Below, piece by piece: positions 34,539 to 42,188 of a stretch of DNA of 64,000 nt. How positions within the stretch are numbered: the stretch's first letter is position 1; each line of letters opens with the position of its first letter. Position numbers and translations under genes: made by a program. The notes beneath the pieces are model-generated. The model worked only from the letters and a program-made list of their open reading frames with translations. It was not told the DNA's origin and made no database searches. The DNA lies in the NCBI RefSeq assembly GCF_001306145.1, contig NZ_LGKO01000005.1, positions 744,001 to 808,000 of the forward strand, read 5' to 3'. This DNA comes from Thermanaerothrix daxensis. Lineage in GTDB: Bacteria; Chloroflexota; Anaerolineae; Anaerolineales; Anaerolineaceae.

Positions 34539-34556
34539 TTGTGATAAATATCACAA
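34539..34556. promoter_or_regulatory. Rex-type (or CRP-type) operator upstream of yvcK-gap-pgk
   Basis: TTGTGATAAATATCACAA, an 18-bp dyad of two perfect 8-bp arms and the exact pattern TTGTGA-N6-TCACAA. This matches the redox repressor Rex and equally the CRP core TGTGA-N6-TCACA. With the -10 at 34564-34569 the dyad centre is near -28, overlapping the -35 region; this favours a repressor, hence Rex, which commonly controls gap and pgk. No rex gene lies in the window. Confidence 0.7.
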
Positions 34557-34563
34557 ACTGTGG

Positions 34564-34569
34564 TATAAT
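34564..34569 (+). promoter_or_regulatory. -10 box of the yvcK-gap-pgk transcript
   Basis: TATAAT, followed by exactly six bases and then an ATG at 34576. The -35 region is occupied by the operator; TTGTGA at 34539-34544 is 19 bases away. Transcription is expected to begin at or within a base of 34576. Confidence 0.65.
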
Positions 34570-34575
34570 TTGTTT

Positions 34576-34626
34576 ATGCAAATCAGTATCCGCGTTGACG
34601 CGCAGACAAAAGGCGGTTATAAATAA
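34576..34626 (+). CDS. Possible 16-residue leaderless leader peptide ahead of yvcK
   Basis: ATG at 34576 opens a 16-codon frame (M-Q-I-S-I-R-V-D-A-Q-T-K-G-G-Y-K) ending six bases before the yvcK start. Its ATG is precisely where the TATAAT promoter should start the mRNA, and yvcK itself has no good SD, so translation of this mini-ORF could deliver ribosomes to yvcK. It shows no homology I recognise and may simply be chance; only the geometry supports it. Confidence 0.35.
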   Translation: MQISIRVDAQTKGGYK

Positions 34627-34632
34627 AGTGAT

Positions 34633-36024
34633 ATGGGCAAGTTAATCTCTCATTCCGGACAATCCTGGCAGCGCCGCCTACGGTTGGCGCTGCGATGGCT
34701 TACTCCGGGTATTGGGGTTAAACGCTGGTTGCTAGTACTGCTGATTGGGACGACTTTTTTGGGAACTGGGGTGACCCTTTCGCTCCTGGATATCTACCGG
34801 GAGGCACCGGATACACCGTGGTTGCCATTGCTTTCTATTTTAGCCTTGCGTTTTCTTACCCGCCCTTTACGCATTGCGATCTTTGCTGGCATTGGCATGG
34901 GGCTGATCCTGTGGGGGGGGTGGGGGTTGAGCCGCTCGCTTTTACGGCCCTTTTTACGACCCGGCAAGCCCATTGTAGATGCAGTAACCGACTATCGGCG
35001 ACGTGAGCGAGGACCTCGCATTGTAGCAATAGGAGGGGGAACGGGGCTTTCCACCCTCCTGCGAGGCTTGAAGGCTCACACCCATAATCTGACCGCCATT
35101 GTAACCGTGGCGGACGATGGGGGTTCCTCGGGCGAACTACGCCGCCATATGGGAGTGTTACCCCCCGGCGATATTCGCAACTGTTTGGCGGCTCTTTCAG
35201 ATGATGAAGAACTTATCACTCAATTATTTCGCTATCGCTTCCCAGCAGGCGCAGGGCTTAATGGTCATAATTTGGGCAACCTCCTGATCACGGCCCTGGC
35301 GGATATTACGGGTTCGTTTGAGGAAGCTATTGCCGAATCGGGGCGGGTTCTGGCGGTGCGAGGGCGAGTGCTTCCCTCCACACTTCACGACGTGCGTTTG
35401 GTGGCCGAAGTCAAGGCTCCAGAAAAAGGGCGCACCCTGCGTGTTAGAGGAGAGAGTAACATTCCTAAGGTGGGGGGGCAGGTTGAACGAGTATGGTTGG
35501 AACCCAGTGCACCATTGGGGTATCCGCCCGCAGTGCAGGCCATTCTGAATGCTGATTTGATTTTGATTGGGCCAGGCAGTCTTTTCACCAGCATTTTGCC
35601 AAATTTGCTGGTGCCCGACATTGCAGCTGCTCTAAGAACAAGCCGGGCTCTGAAGTTCTATATCTGCAATGTGGCGACTCAGCGCGGGGAAACCGATACA
35701 TTTACCTGCGCCGATCATGTGAAGGCCATTGAACGTCACTTGGGAGGACCGATCTTTGACCTGGTGATTTGTAATAGCCGAGAACCTCGCAATCTCCCCG
35801 AGGGAATTCGGGCGGTTTTGCCTTCGCCTGAGTTGGAAGAGCATTGCGCTGTTTACTGCGCGGATTTGGTGGATGATGAGCAACCCTGGCGGCATCACGC
35901 TGTCCGGTTGGCTCAGGTGATTATGGACCTGTATTACGAACGAACGGGTCCGCTGTCTGGACGTGAGGATACCCTTCCCCGTGAAAGCACACTGAACGTG
36001 TACGCGGAAAAGGGAAGGAACTGA
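34633..36024 (+). CDS. yvcK: YvcK/CofD-family gluconeogenesis factor with membrane anchor
   Basis: A 463-residue protein. Residues from about 115 are a YvcK domain: RIVAIGGGTGLSTLLRGLK, VTVADDGGSSGELRRHMGVL with the conserved D-D-G-G-S-S-G, PPGDIRNCLAALSDD, RFPAGAGLNGHNLGNLLI, IGPGSLFTSILPNLLVP and FYICNVATQRGETDTF. YvcK binds UDP-GlcNAc and controls carbon flow and cell shape in Bacillus. Here about 115 extra N-terminal residues carry two or more hydrophobic helices (GVKRWLLVLLIGTTFLGTGV, IAIFAGIGMGLILWGGWGL), anchoring it to the membrane. It precedes gap and pgk in one probable operon. A usable SD is lacking. Confidence 0.92.
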   Translation: MGKLISHSGQSWQRRLRLALRWLTPGIGVKRWLLVLLIGTTFLGTGVTLSLLDIYREAPDTPWLPLLSILALRFLTRPLRIAIFAGIGMGLILWGGWGLSRSLLRPFLRPGKPIVDAVTDYRRRERGPRIVAIGGGTGLSTLLRGLKAHTHNLTAIVTVADDGGSSGELRRHMGVLPPGDIRNCLAALSDDEELITQLFRYRFPAGAGLNGHNLGNLLITALADITGSFEEAIAESGRVLAVRGRVLPSTLHDVRLVAEVKAPEKGRTLRVRGESNIPKVGGQVERVWLEPSAPLGYPPAVQAILNADLILIGPGSLFTSILPNLLVPDIAAALRTSRALKFYICNVATQRGETDTFTCADHVKAIERHLGGPIFDLVICNSREPRNLPEGIRAVLPSPELEEHCAVYCADLVDDEQPWRHHAVRLAQVIMDLYYERTGPLSGREDTLPRESTLNVYAEKGRN

Positions 36025-36060
36025 AACCCATTCTAACGATTTCATATACGGAGGTGCACA

Positions 36061-37113
36061 ATGGTAGTCAAAGTTGGTATCAATGGTTTTGGTCGCATCG
36101 GCCGCCTAGTTCTCAAGGCTATCCTTGAGCGTTACCCCAATGATCTGGAAGTCGTGGCGGTCAATGACCTGTTTGATGCGAAGCAGAATGCGCATCTGTT
36201 CAAATTTGACTCCACCTATGGGATTTATCCCGGTAGTGTGGAGGTCGTAGATGGTGACATCGTCATTGACGGCCGCCGTATCAAGGTTTTTGCTGAGAAG
36301 GATCCGGGTAATCTGCCCTGGAAGGATCTGGGTGTAGATATTGTCATTGAATCCACTGGGGTATTCACGGATGCCCTGGGCGATCCGGCAAAGGGCAAGC
36401 CCGGAGCGCGGGTACACATCGAGAAAGGCGGTGCCAAGAAGGTCATCATCAGCGCGCCTGCAAAAAACGAAGATATCACTATTGTGTTGGGTGTGAATGA
36501 GAACATGTACGACCCAGCCAAGCATCATGTGGTTTCGAACGCTTCTTGCACCACCAACTGTCTGGCCCCTGCGGCGAAAGTTGTTCATGATCACTTCAAG
36601 ATCTTGAATGCGGTCATGGTGACCATTCACTCCTACACCAACGATCAGGTCATCTTGGATCAGGGGCATAAGAAAGAGATGCGTCGCTCGCGCTCGGCGG
36701 GCCTGAATATTATCCCCACGACCACTGGGGCGGCCAAGGCTGTGGCGCTGGTCATCCCTGAGTTGAAGGGGAAGTTCGATGGGTATGCTTTGCGCGTGCC
36801 CACTCCTACGGTTTCTATCGTGGATTTTGTGGCGACGGTTGAGAAAACCACTACCAAGGAGGAATTGAACCAGGTCTTCATTGATGCGGCCAATGGTCCG
36901 CTTAAGGGCATTCTGGGTGTGACCAATGGCGGATACAACGAGCCGCTTGTTTCTATGGATTTCAAGGGCGACTCGCGCTCTTCCATCATTGATCTGCCCT
37001 CGAACATGGTCATGGGCGGAAACCTGGTGAAAGTGGTGGCCTGGTACGACAATGAGTGGGGGTATTCCTGCCGCACTGCCGACCTGGCTGCTTTGATGGC
37101 AAAGTCACTCTGA
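36061..37113 (+). CDS. gap: Glyceraldehyde-3-phosphate dehydrogenase, type I
   Basis: A 350-residue GAPDH converting glyceraldehyde-3-P to 1,3-bisphosphoglycerate with NAD. N-terminal [17 protein letters not shown] is the Rossmann loop. [11 protein letters not shown] with Asp after Asn suggests NAD preference. The catalytic block [12 protein letters not shown] gives Cys163, and [15 protein letters not shown] supplies the histidine. Slightly longer than the usual 330-340 residues because of small insertions before the active site. GGAGGTG precedes the ATG. It follows yvcK by 36 bases and is separated from pgk by a strong hairpin, consistent with differential mRNA levels within one operon. Confidence 0.97.
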   Translation: MVVKVGINGFGRIGRLVLKAILERYPNDLEVVAVNDLFDAKQNAHLFKFDSTYGIYPGSVEVVDGDIVIDGRRIKVFAEKDPGNLPWKDLGVDIVIESTGVFTDALGDPAKGKPGARVHIEKGGAKKVIISAPAKNEDITIVLGVNENMYDPAKHHVVSNASCTTNCLAPAAKVVHDHFKILNAVMVTIHSYTNDQVILDQGHKKEMRRSRSAGLNIIPTTTGAAKAVALVIPELKGKFDGYALRVPTPTVSIVDFVATVEKTTTKEELNQVFIDAANGPLKGILGVTNGGYNEPLVSMDFKGDSRSSIIDLPSNMVMGGNLVKVVAWYDNEWGYSCRTADLAALMAKSL

Positions 37114-37133
37114 TCAGCCAGCCTGGATAACTA

Positions 37134-37182
37134 GCCTGGTCATGTGCAGCCTCGGAAATTGCCCGGCTGTGCATGACCAGGC
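37134..37182 (+). repeat. 18-bp stem-loop between gap and pgk
   Basis: Arms 37134-37151 and 37165-37182 pair over 18 positions in RNA (two of them G.U), with a 13-base loop. It is not followed by a T-run, so it is unlikely to be a full terminator. It is more likely an mRNA-stabilising or processing element that sets the gap:pgk ratio. It lies 20 bases after the gap stop and 22 before the pgk start. Confidence 0.75.
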
Positions 37183-37204
37183 CCAAATAATTAGGGAGGG
37201 TCTC

Positions 37205-38380
37205 ATGTTCAATAAGAAAACCGTCCGGGATATTGACGTAAAAGGCAAACGTGTCTTTGTGCGCGTGGATTTTAATGTACCGATCAAAGATGGCGTAGTT
37301 GCAGATGATACACGCATTCGGGCAGCGCTGCCCACCATTCAGTATCTGCTTGACCAGGGTGCCGCGGTAATTCTGGCTTCCCATCTAGGGCGTCCTAAAG
37401 GTGGTCCAGATCCCAAGTACTCGCTCAAGCCAGTGGCTGAGTATCTTGGCCAGTTGCTCGGTAAACCGGTCAAGTTTGCCGAGGATTGCATTGGCCCAGT
37501 CGCCGAAGAGGCGGCAAAGGCACTGAAACCCGGGGAAGTGCTGCTATTGGAGAACACCCGTTTTCATCCGGAAGAAGAAAAGAACGATCCTGAGATGGCT
37601 AAGGCGCTAGCCGCATTGGCGGAGGTGTATGTCAATGACGCTTTTGGTTCTGCCCATCGCGCCCATGCCTCAACCGAGGGAATTGCGCATTATTTGCCCG
37701 CCGTGGCTGGTTTCTTGATGGAAAAGGAAATCAAATATCTTGGCGAGGCCATTGAGAATCCCAAGCGCCCGTTTGTGGCAATTCTGGGTGGAGCGAAGAT
37801 CAGCGATAAGATTGGGGTCATCCGCAACTTGCTTAAGAAAGCGGATGCCATTCTCATCGGCGGCGGTATGGCCAATACGTTCTTCAAGGCCAAAGGCATT
37901 CCGATGGGAGACTCGCTGGTTGAGGATGAGGCATTGGATACGGCTAAAGAACTTCTGAGCGAGGGCGGTGAGCGTTTGCATTTGCCCGTTGATGTGGTCA
38001 TTGCGGATCGCTTTGATGCCGAAGCCGAGTCCAAGGTGATCCCGGTTGGTCCCGTACCCGAGGGCTGGCGTGTGCTGGATATTGGGCCGCAGACTGTGGA
38101 GGCGTACGCCAAGGTGATTGCAGGGGCAGGCACAGTGGTGTGGAACGGCCCTATGGGTGTGTTTGAGTTCCCGAAGTTCGCCCAAGGCACCTTTGGAATT
38201 GCCCGCGCGGTTGCCGAAAGCGGCGCGGTGAGCATCATTGGTGGGGGTGAATCGGTGCAGGCCATTAACCAATCTGGCCTGGCAGACAAAATCACGCACA
38301 TCTCAACCGGCGGTGGGGCATCTCTGGAGATGCTGGAAGGGCTAGTACTGCCCGGTGTGGCCGCGCTATTGGATAAGTAG
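37205..38380 (+). CDS. pgk: Phosphoglycerate kinase
   Basis: A 391-residue monofunctional PGK making ATP and 3-phosphoglycerate. Features: [16 protein letters not shown] (N-terminal substrate loop), [59 protein letters not shown], and the nucleotide-end [13 protein letters not shown] and [14 protein letters not shown]. The start is ATG 37205, preceded by AGGGAGG; a frame open from 37142 runs through the intergenic hairpin and is not used. Two hairpins follow the stop, the second with a T-run, so the yvcK-gap-pgk unit ends here. Confidence 0.97.
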   Translation: MFNKKTVRDIDVKGKRVFVRVDFNVPIKDGVVADDTRIRAALPTIQYLLDQGAAVILASHLGRPKGGPDPKYSLKPVAEYLGQLLGKPVKFAEDCIGPVAEEAAKALKPGEVLLLENTRFHPEEEKNDPEMAKALAALAEVYVNDAFGSAHRAHASTEGIAHYLPAVAGFLMEKEIKYLGEAIENPKRPFVAILGGAKISDKIGVIRNLLKKADAILIGGGMANTFFKAKGIPMGDSLVEDEALDTAKELLSEGGERLHLPVDVVIADRFDAEAESKVIPVGPVPEGWRVLDIGPQTVEAYAKVIAGAGTVVWNGPMGVFEFPKFAQGTFGIARAVAESGAVSIIGGGESVQAINQSGLADKITHISTGGGASLEMLEGLVLPGVAALLDK

Positions 38381-38396
38381 GATTATCGAAGGATCC

Positions 38397-38428
38397 CCGA
38401 CCCCGGATCCCTGAAAGTCCGGGGTCGG
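38397..38428 (+). terminator. Strong hairpin after pgk
   Basis: An 11-bp G+C-rich perfect stem (38397-38407 with 38418-38428) and a ten-base loop, 17 bases after the pgk stop. The downstream tract (CGCATTTATT) is only mildly T-rich. Confidence 0.75.
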
Positions 38429-38438
38429 CGCATTTATT

Positions 38439-38461
38439 AGGGCCAGAATCGGGGCCCTTTT
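38439..38461 (+). terminator. Second hairpin with T-run after pgk
   Basis: AGGGCC (38439-38444) pairs with GGCCCT (38453-38458) and is followed directly by TTTT. Together with the preceding hairpin it forms a tandem terminator that separates pgk from rpsT. Confidence 0.65.
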
Positions 38462-38546
38462 GAGGCATTTTCACAAAATTCCTGGACGGATTGAGCATAT
38501 TCTGGTAAAATCCGCTTCCGAAAGTTAAACAGATGGAGGATGGGCT

Positions 38547-38822
38547 TTGGCTAACATCAAGTCTCAAATCAAACGCAACCGGCAAAACGAGAAGCGACGA
38601 CTGCGCAACCGGGTTTATCGCGGGGCAGCGCGTACCTTTATCCGCAAGGCGAACGCAGCGATTGAGAGCGGTAATCTCGATGAAGCCCGTGCGGCGGTTC
38701 TTCGTGCCCAAAAGGCCCTCGATAAAGCTGCCGAAAAGGGGATCATCCATAAAAATAACGCTGCGCGCCGCAAGAGCCGCTTGATGAAGCGCTTTGCCTC
38801 CTTGTTGAGCAAGGCCGCCTGA
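38547..38822 (+). CDS. rpsT: Small ribosomal subunit protein bS20
   Basis: A 91-residue S20 protein: MANIKSQIKRNRQNEKRRLR start, lysine/arginine-rich helices, and GIIHKNNAARRKSRLMKR near the end, which contacts 16S rRNA. It begins with TTG (38547), preceded by GGAGG at eight bases. A TAAAAT at about 38505 may be its -10. TTG starts and autoregulation by free S20 are both known for rpsT in other bacteria; the latter is not shown here. Confidence 0.96.
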   Translation: MANIKSQIKRNRQNEKRRLRNRVYRGAARTFIRKANAAIESGNLDEARAAVLRAQKALDKAAEKGIIHKNNAARRKSRLMKRFASLLSKAA

Positions 38823-38850
38823 TCGAGTATTCTTTACTTGGACCCTTCGC

Positions 38851-38878
38851 GTGAGCGGGAGAATTCTCTCCCGCTCAC
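38851..38878 (+). terminator. Hairpin terminator after rpsT
   Basis: A perfect 12-bp stem (38851-38862 with 38867-38878), four-base loop, followed by TTTGTGTTGTTTG. It separates rpsT from argS. Confidence 0.85.
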
Positions 38879-38928
38879 TTTGTGTTGTTTGTTCGTTGCC
38901 TCCAAGATGTCAAGGCGAGGCTCTATGT

Positions 38929-38934
38929 TATAAT
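38929..38934 (+). promoter_or_regulatory. -10 box of argS
   Basis: TATAAT at 38929-38934 directs a leader of about 64 bases before the preferred argS start at 39005. No clear -35 is seen at 17 bases. Confidence 0.5.
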
Positions 38935-39004
38935 CGGTCTGCCCGTCATTGGGAACATGAATGATCATGAGAATCAATACCCTGCACTACGAGGGATAGG
39001 TTGC

Positions 39005-40762
39005 ATGTTTGAGCGCGAACAGCAAATCGTAGAGGTAAAGATCCGCCAGTATTGTCAGCAAAATGGATTGCCCGAGCCGCAGATCCAGTGGAAATGGATT
39101 CCCTTTGCTGGTCATTGGGGGATTTCAACTTCATTTTTCCAACTGGCTGCCCAAGAGGCACGGCAGGGGAAGCCGATCAAAGTCAATCAACGAGCGCAGG
39201 AATTGGCTACCGAGGTGGCGCAGTTTTTAGGAGAGATTGAGGGCTTTGCGCGGATCGAAGCGGTTAATGGCTATCTCAACCTTTATTTCTCCCCGGAAAG
39301 CTATGCACAACGTGTCGTGGATACGGTGCTTACGCAACAACGCGGCTTTGGCCGGGCGGCTCCGCGGGGCGAGAAGGTCATGGTGGAATTTTCGCAGCCC
39401 AACACCCATAAGGCTTTTCATGTGGGGCATTTGCGAAACGTGATTCTGGGTGCTGCGATTTCGAATATCCTGGAATACGCCGGATATGAGGTGATCCGGG
39501 CGAATTACATCGGCGACATTGGTCTGCATGTGATTAAGTGGCTCTGGAATTATATGACCTATCATGCGGGCGAAGAACCAGGGGAGGATAAGACCCGTTG
39601 GATGGGGGATTTGTACGCTGAGGCCGATCGTCGCTTTGAAGAAGACCCTTCCGTGGAACCTCAGGTGCGGGCGCTTTTTGCTCGCTGGCATCAGCGCGAC
39701 CCGGAAATCCTGGCTCTTTGGCAGCGGACGCGTCAGTGGTCACTGGAAGGATTTGATCAGATTTATGCCCTACTGGGGGTCCATTTTGACCGCGTTTATT
39801 TCGAGAGCGAGGTTGAAGAGCCAGGCATTCGTTTGGTTGAGGACTTGATCCGGCGTGGCATTGCTCGCGATGAGCGCCCGGAGGGGCCAGTGGTGGTGCC
39901 CTTGGATGAGATTCTGGGCACAAAAGATAAGTATCGTACGCTGGTTGTCCTGCGTTCGGATGGTACCTCGCTTTATGCGACCAAGGATCTGGCGTTGGCG
40001 ATTCTAAAATTCCAGGAATATGATTTGGATCGCTCAATTTACGTCATTGATGTTCGTCAGAGCCTTTATTTACAACAGATTTTTAAGACCCTCGAATTAA
40101 TGGGGTACGCTTGGGCCAGTAAGTGCTACCATCTAGCATATGAAATTGTTAATCTGCCAGGCAATGTGACCATGTCCTCACGTGAGGGCACAGTTGTGTT
40201 ACTGGAGGACCTGGTGCGTGAAGCCACCCGTCGGGCTCTGGAAATCGTTCAAATGAAAAATCCGGAGTTGCCGCTTGAGAAACAACATGCTATTGCTCAG
40301 GCAGTTGCGCTTGGAGCAATCAAGTATTCTATGCTTTCACGCGACAACACAAAAATTGTGACCTTCGACTGGGAAAGTGCGCTCGATATCAATGGACAGG
40401 CAGCCCCTTATATTCAGTACGCCTACGTTCGGGCTGGGAGCATTCTGCGAAAGGTAGGTTTTGAACTTCCTGCCCCTGTGCTTCCCTCTCATGAGTTGAC
40501 CACGCCGGAGATTGAATTGGTGGATCTGATCTCCCGGTTACCGGGTGAAATCCAGCGGGCAGCCACGGAATTCCGTCCTCTGCTGATTGCCAACCTTGTT
40601 TACGAAATGGCGCGCGTTTTCAATGACTTTTATACTCAGTGCCCGGTATTGCAGGCGGAGGCAGAAGTGCGCCAATTCCGGCTCAGGCTGGTGGCGGCTG
40701 CACGCCAGGCACTTGAGGTTGGTCTGGCTTTGCTTGGGATTAACGCCCCAGAGGCGATGTAA
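39005..40762 (+). CDS. argS: Arginyl-tRNA synthetase
   Basis: A 585-residue class Ia synthetase. N-terminal Add1-like domain (about 1-110), HIGH-type motif THKAFHVGHLRN near 140, KMSKS-type motif VTMSSREGT (M-S-S-R-E-G, as is common in ArgRS) and a C-terminal DALR anticodon-binding domain (AAPYIQYAYVRAGSIL onward, NDFYTQCPVL). The longer frame from 38882 would include the promoter; ATG 39005 with GAGGGAT upstream fits family alignments. Single gene with its own promoter; the cDPG synthase homologue follows after 42 bases and may be co-transcribed. Confidence 0.95.
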   Translation: MFEREQQIVEVKIRQYCQQNGLPEPQIQWKWIPFAGHWGISTSFFQLAAQEARQGKPIKVNQRAQELATEVAQFLGEIEGFARIEAVNGYLNLYFSPESYAQRVVDTVLTQQRGFGRAAPRGEKVMVEFSQPNTHKAFHVGHLRNVILGAAISNILEYAGYEVIRANYIGDIGLHVIKWLWNYMTYHAGEEPGEDKTRWMGDLYAEADRRFEEDPSVEPQVRALFARWHQRDPEILALWQRTRQWSLEGFDQIYALLGVHFDRVYFESEVEEPGIRLVEDLIRRGIARDERPEGPVVVPLDEILGTKDKYRTLVVLRSDGTSLYATKDLALAILKFQEYDLDRSIYVIDVRQSLYLQQIFKTLELMGYAWASKCYHLAYEIVNLPGNVTMSSREGTVVLLEDLVREATRRALEIVQMKNPELPLEKQHAIAQAVALGAIKYSMLSRDNTKIVTFDWESALDINGQAAPYIQYAYVRAGSILRKVGFELPAPVLPSHELTTPEIELVDLISRLPGEIQRAATEFRPLLIANLVYEMARVFNDFYTQCPVLQAEAEVRQFRLRLVAAARQALEVGLALLGINAPEAM

Positions 40763-40804
40763 TCCGGTTTTTAAAATCCAACACCCAGGAGGATTTAACA
40801 ACCT

Positions 40805-42121
40805 ATGGCCATTCGAACCATCATCATGGGCGCCGCAGGTCGTGATTTTCACAATTTCAACGTGTTTTTCCGCAACAACCCAGCGTACCAGGTCGTGGCG
40901 TTCACGGCAACCCAGATCCCCAATATCGAGGGACGGCGTTATCCTCCGCAACTGGCCGGTCCTTTGTACCCCGAAGGCATCCCAATTTATCCGGAGAGTG
41001 AGCTGGAGCACCTGATTAAGACCTTGGGCGTGGATCAGGTGGTGTTTGCATACAGCGATGTCTCGCATGAGTATGTGATGCATAAGGCTTCTCTGGTGAT
41101 GGCCGCCGGGGCGGATTTTCGTCTGATGGGGCCAGGAAGCACACAGTTAAAATCCAGCAAGCCAGTGGTTGCTGTTTGTGCGGTGCGCACAGGCTCGGGG
41201 AAAAGCCAGACCAGTCGCCGTGTCGCCAAAATATTACGTGAGATGGGGCTGCGGGTAGCGGCAATTCGACACCCCATGCCCTATGGTGATCTGGTGCGTC
41301 AGGAAGCCCAGCGTTTTGCCAGTTATGAGGATCTGGACCGCTACGAGTGCACCATTGAAGAGCGGGAAGAGTATGAGCCGCACCTGGATAATGGGGTTAT
41401 TGTTTATGCGGGGGTTGATTACGAGAAGATCTTGCGCCAGGCAGAAGCCGAGGTGGATGTCATCCTGTGGGATGGTGGTAATAATGATTTTTCGTTCTAT
41501 CAGGAGGATCTGCGCATCGTGGTTGCCGATCCTCACCGCCCAGGTCATGAACAGCGCTACCACCCAGGTGAGACCAATGTGCGTCGGGCAGATGTGTTTG
41601 TGATCAACAAAGTAGATACGGCGAACCCCGAAGCCGTCTTACAAGTGCGCGAGAGCCTCCAAACGCTCAACCCGAATGCTGTCATTATTGAAGCAGCTTC
41701 GCCTATTTTTGTAGATGATCCGCGGGCAATTCGGGGTAAACGTGTGTTGGTTATCGAGGATGGTCCCACTCTAACCCACGGCGAAATGGCCTACGGGGCT
41801 GGCTGGGTGGCTGCCCGGCGCTTTGGTGCGGCTGAGATTGTGGATCCGCGCCCGTATGCGGTGGGTTCAATTGCCGAAACGTATCGAAAATATGCCCAGA
41901 CGGGTCCTATTCTGCCAGCAATGGGCTATGGTGAGACCCAGATGCGAGAGTTGGAAGAGACCATTAATCGGGCAGAGGTGGACTTGGTCATCTCGGCCAC
42001 ACCTATTGATATTACCCGTGTGATCAAAATCAACAAGCCAGTGCAACGGGTGCGTTATGAGCTCCAAGAGATTGGCCAACCCACTCTGGAGGACATTCTG
42101 AAAGAAAAACTGGGAAAATAG
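40805..42121 (+). CDS. Cyclic 2,3-diphosphoglycerate synthase homologue
   Basis: A 438-residue P-loop protein. An N-terminal Rossmann-like part (IIMGAAGRDFHNFNVFFRNN, FAYSDVSHEYVMHKA) is followed by a nucleotide loop VRTGSGKSQTSRR (about 127-139), VDVILWDGGNNDFSFYQEDL, and NVRRADVFVINKVDTANPE. This plan is that of archaeal cDPG synthetase (CpgS), which forms the cyclic anhydride of 2,3-diphosphoglycerate, a solute in hyperthermophilic methanogens. Bacterial members are common but little studied. No 2-phosphoglycerate kinase is adjacent. Proximity to gap-pgk may be meaningful or chance. Confidence 0.82.
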   Translation: MAIRTIIMGAAGRDFHNFNVFFRNNPAYQVVAFTATQIPNIEGRRYPPQLAGPLYPEGIPIYPESELEHLIKTLGVDQVVFAYSDVSHEYVMHKASLVMAAGADFRLMGPGSTQLKSSKPVVAVCAVRTGSGKSQTSRRVAKILREMGLRVAAIRHPMPYGDLVRQEAQRFASYEDLDRYECTIEEREEYEPHLDNGVIVYAGVDYEKILRQAEAEVDVILWDGGNNDFSFYQEDLRIVVADPHRPGHEQRYHPGETNVRRADVFVINKVDTANPEAVLQVRESLQTLNPNAVIIEAASPIFVDDPRAIRGKRVLVIEDGPTLTHGEMAYGAGWVAARRFGAAEIVDPRPYAVGSIAETYRKYAQTGPILPAMGYGETQMRELEETINRAEVDLVISATPIDITRVIKINKPVQRVRYELQEIGQPTLEDILKEKLGK

Positions 42122-42138
42122 ATTGAGAAAGGTGAGGG

Positions 42139-42170
42139 GAGTGGGAAGGGACTTTGCTCCTTTCCCACTC
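42139..42170 (+). terminator. Hairpin between cDPG-synthase homologue and obgE
   Basis: A 13-bp stem with one G.T pair (42139-42151 with 42158-42170) and a six-base loop, 17 bases after the upstream stop. No T-run follows, so it may attenuate rather than end transcription into obgE. Confidence 0.6.
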
Positions 42171-42188
42171 CAGATGGGCGGATAGGGT

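Larger units (their letters stand above)
34273..34632. other. 360-bp intergenic region with divergent regulatory elements
   Basis: Contains no convincing conventional gene. On the reverse strand a TATAAT (34502-34507) would start a leader of about 220 bases for the aminotransferase. That leader holds an exact dyad AACGTC-N6-GACGTT (34387-34404) and the palindrome AACCGGTT (about 34418-34425). On the forward side lie the Rex/CRP-type operator, a -10 box and the 16-codon leader ORF of yvcK. A frame from 34360 is open for 88 codons but shows no protein-like composition before its last 16 codons. Confidence 0.6.

Noticed and set aside
34360-34626. An 88-codon forward frame upstream of yvcK
   Set aside because: It starts before the operator and promoter, has no SD and no protein-like pattern; only its last 16 codons, after the -10, are plausibly translated.
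37670-38301. Two 200-codon reverse frames inside pgk
   Set aside because: Antisense shadows of pgk without recognisable domains or ribosome sites.
38459-38477. Possible second Rex site before rpsT (TTTTGAGGCATTTTCACAA)
   Set aside because: Only the right half matches; the left half is poor, and it overlaps the end of the pgk terminator.
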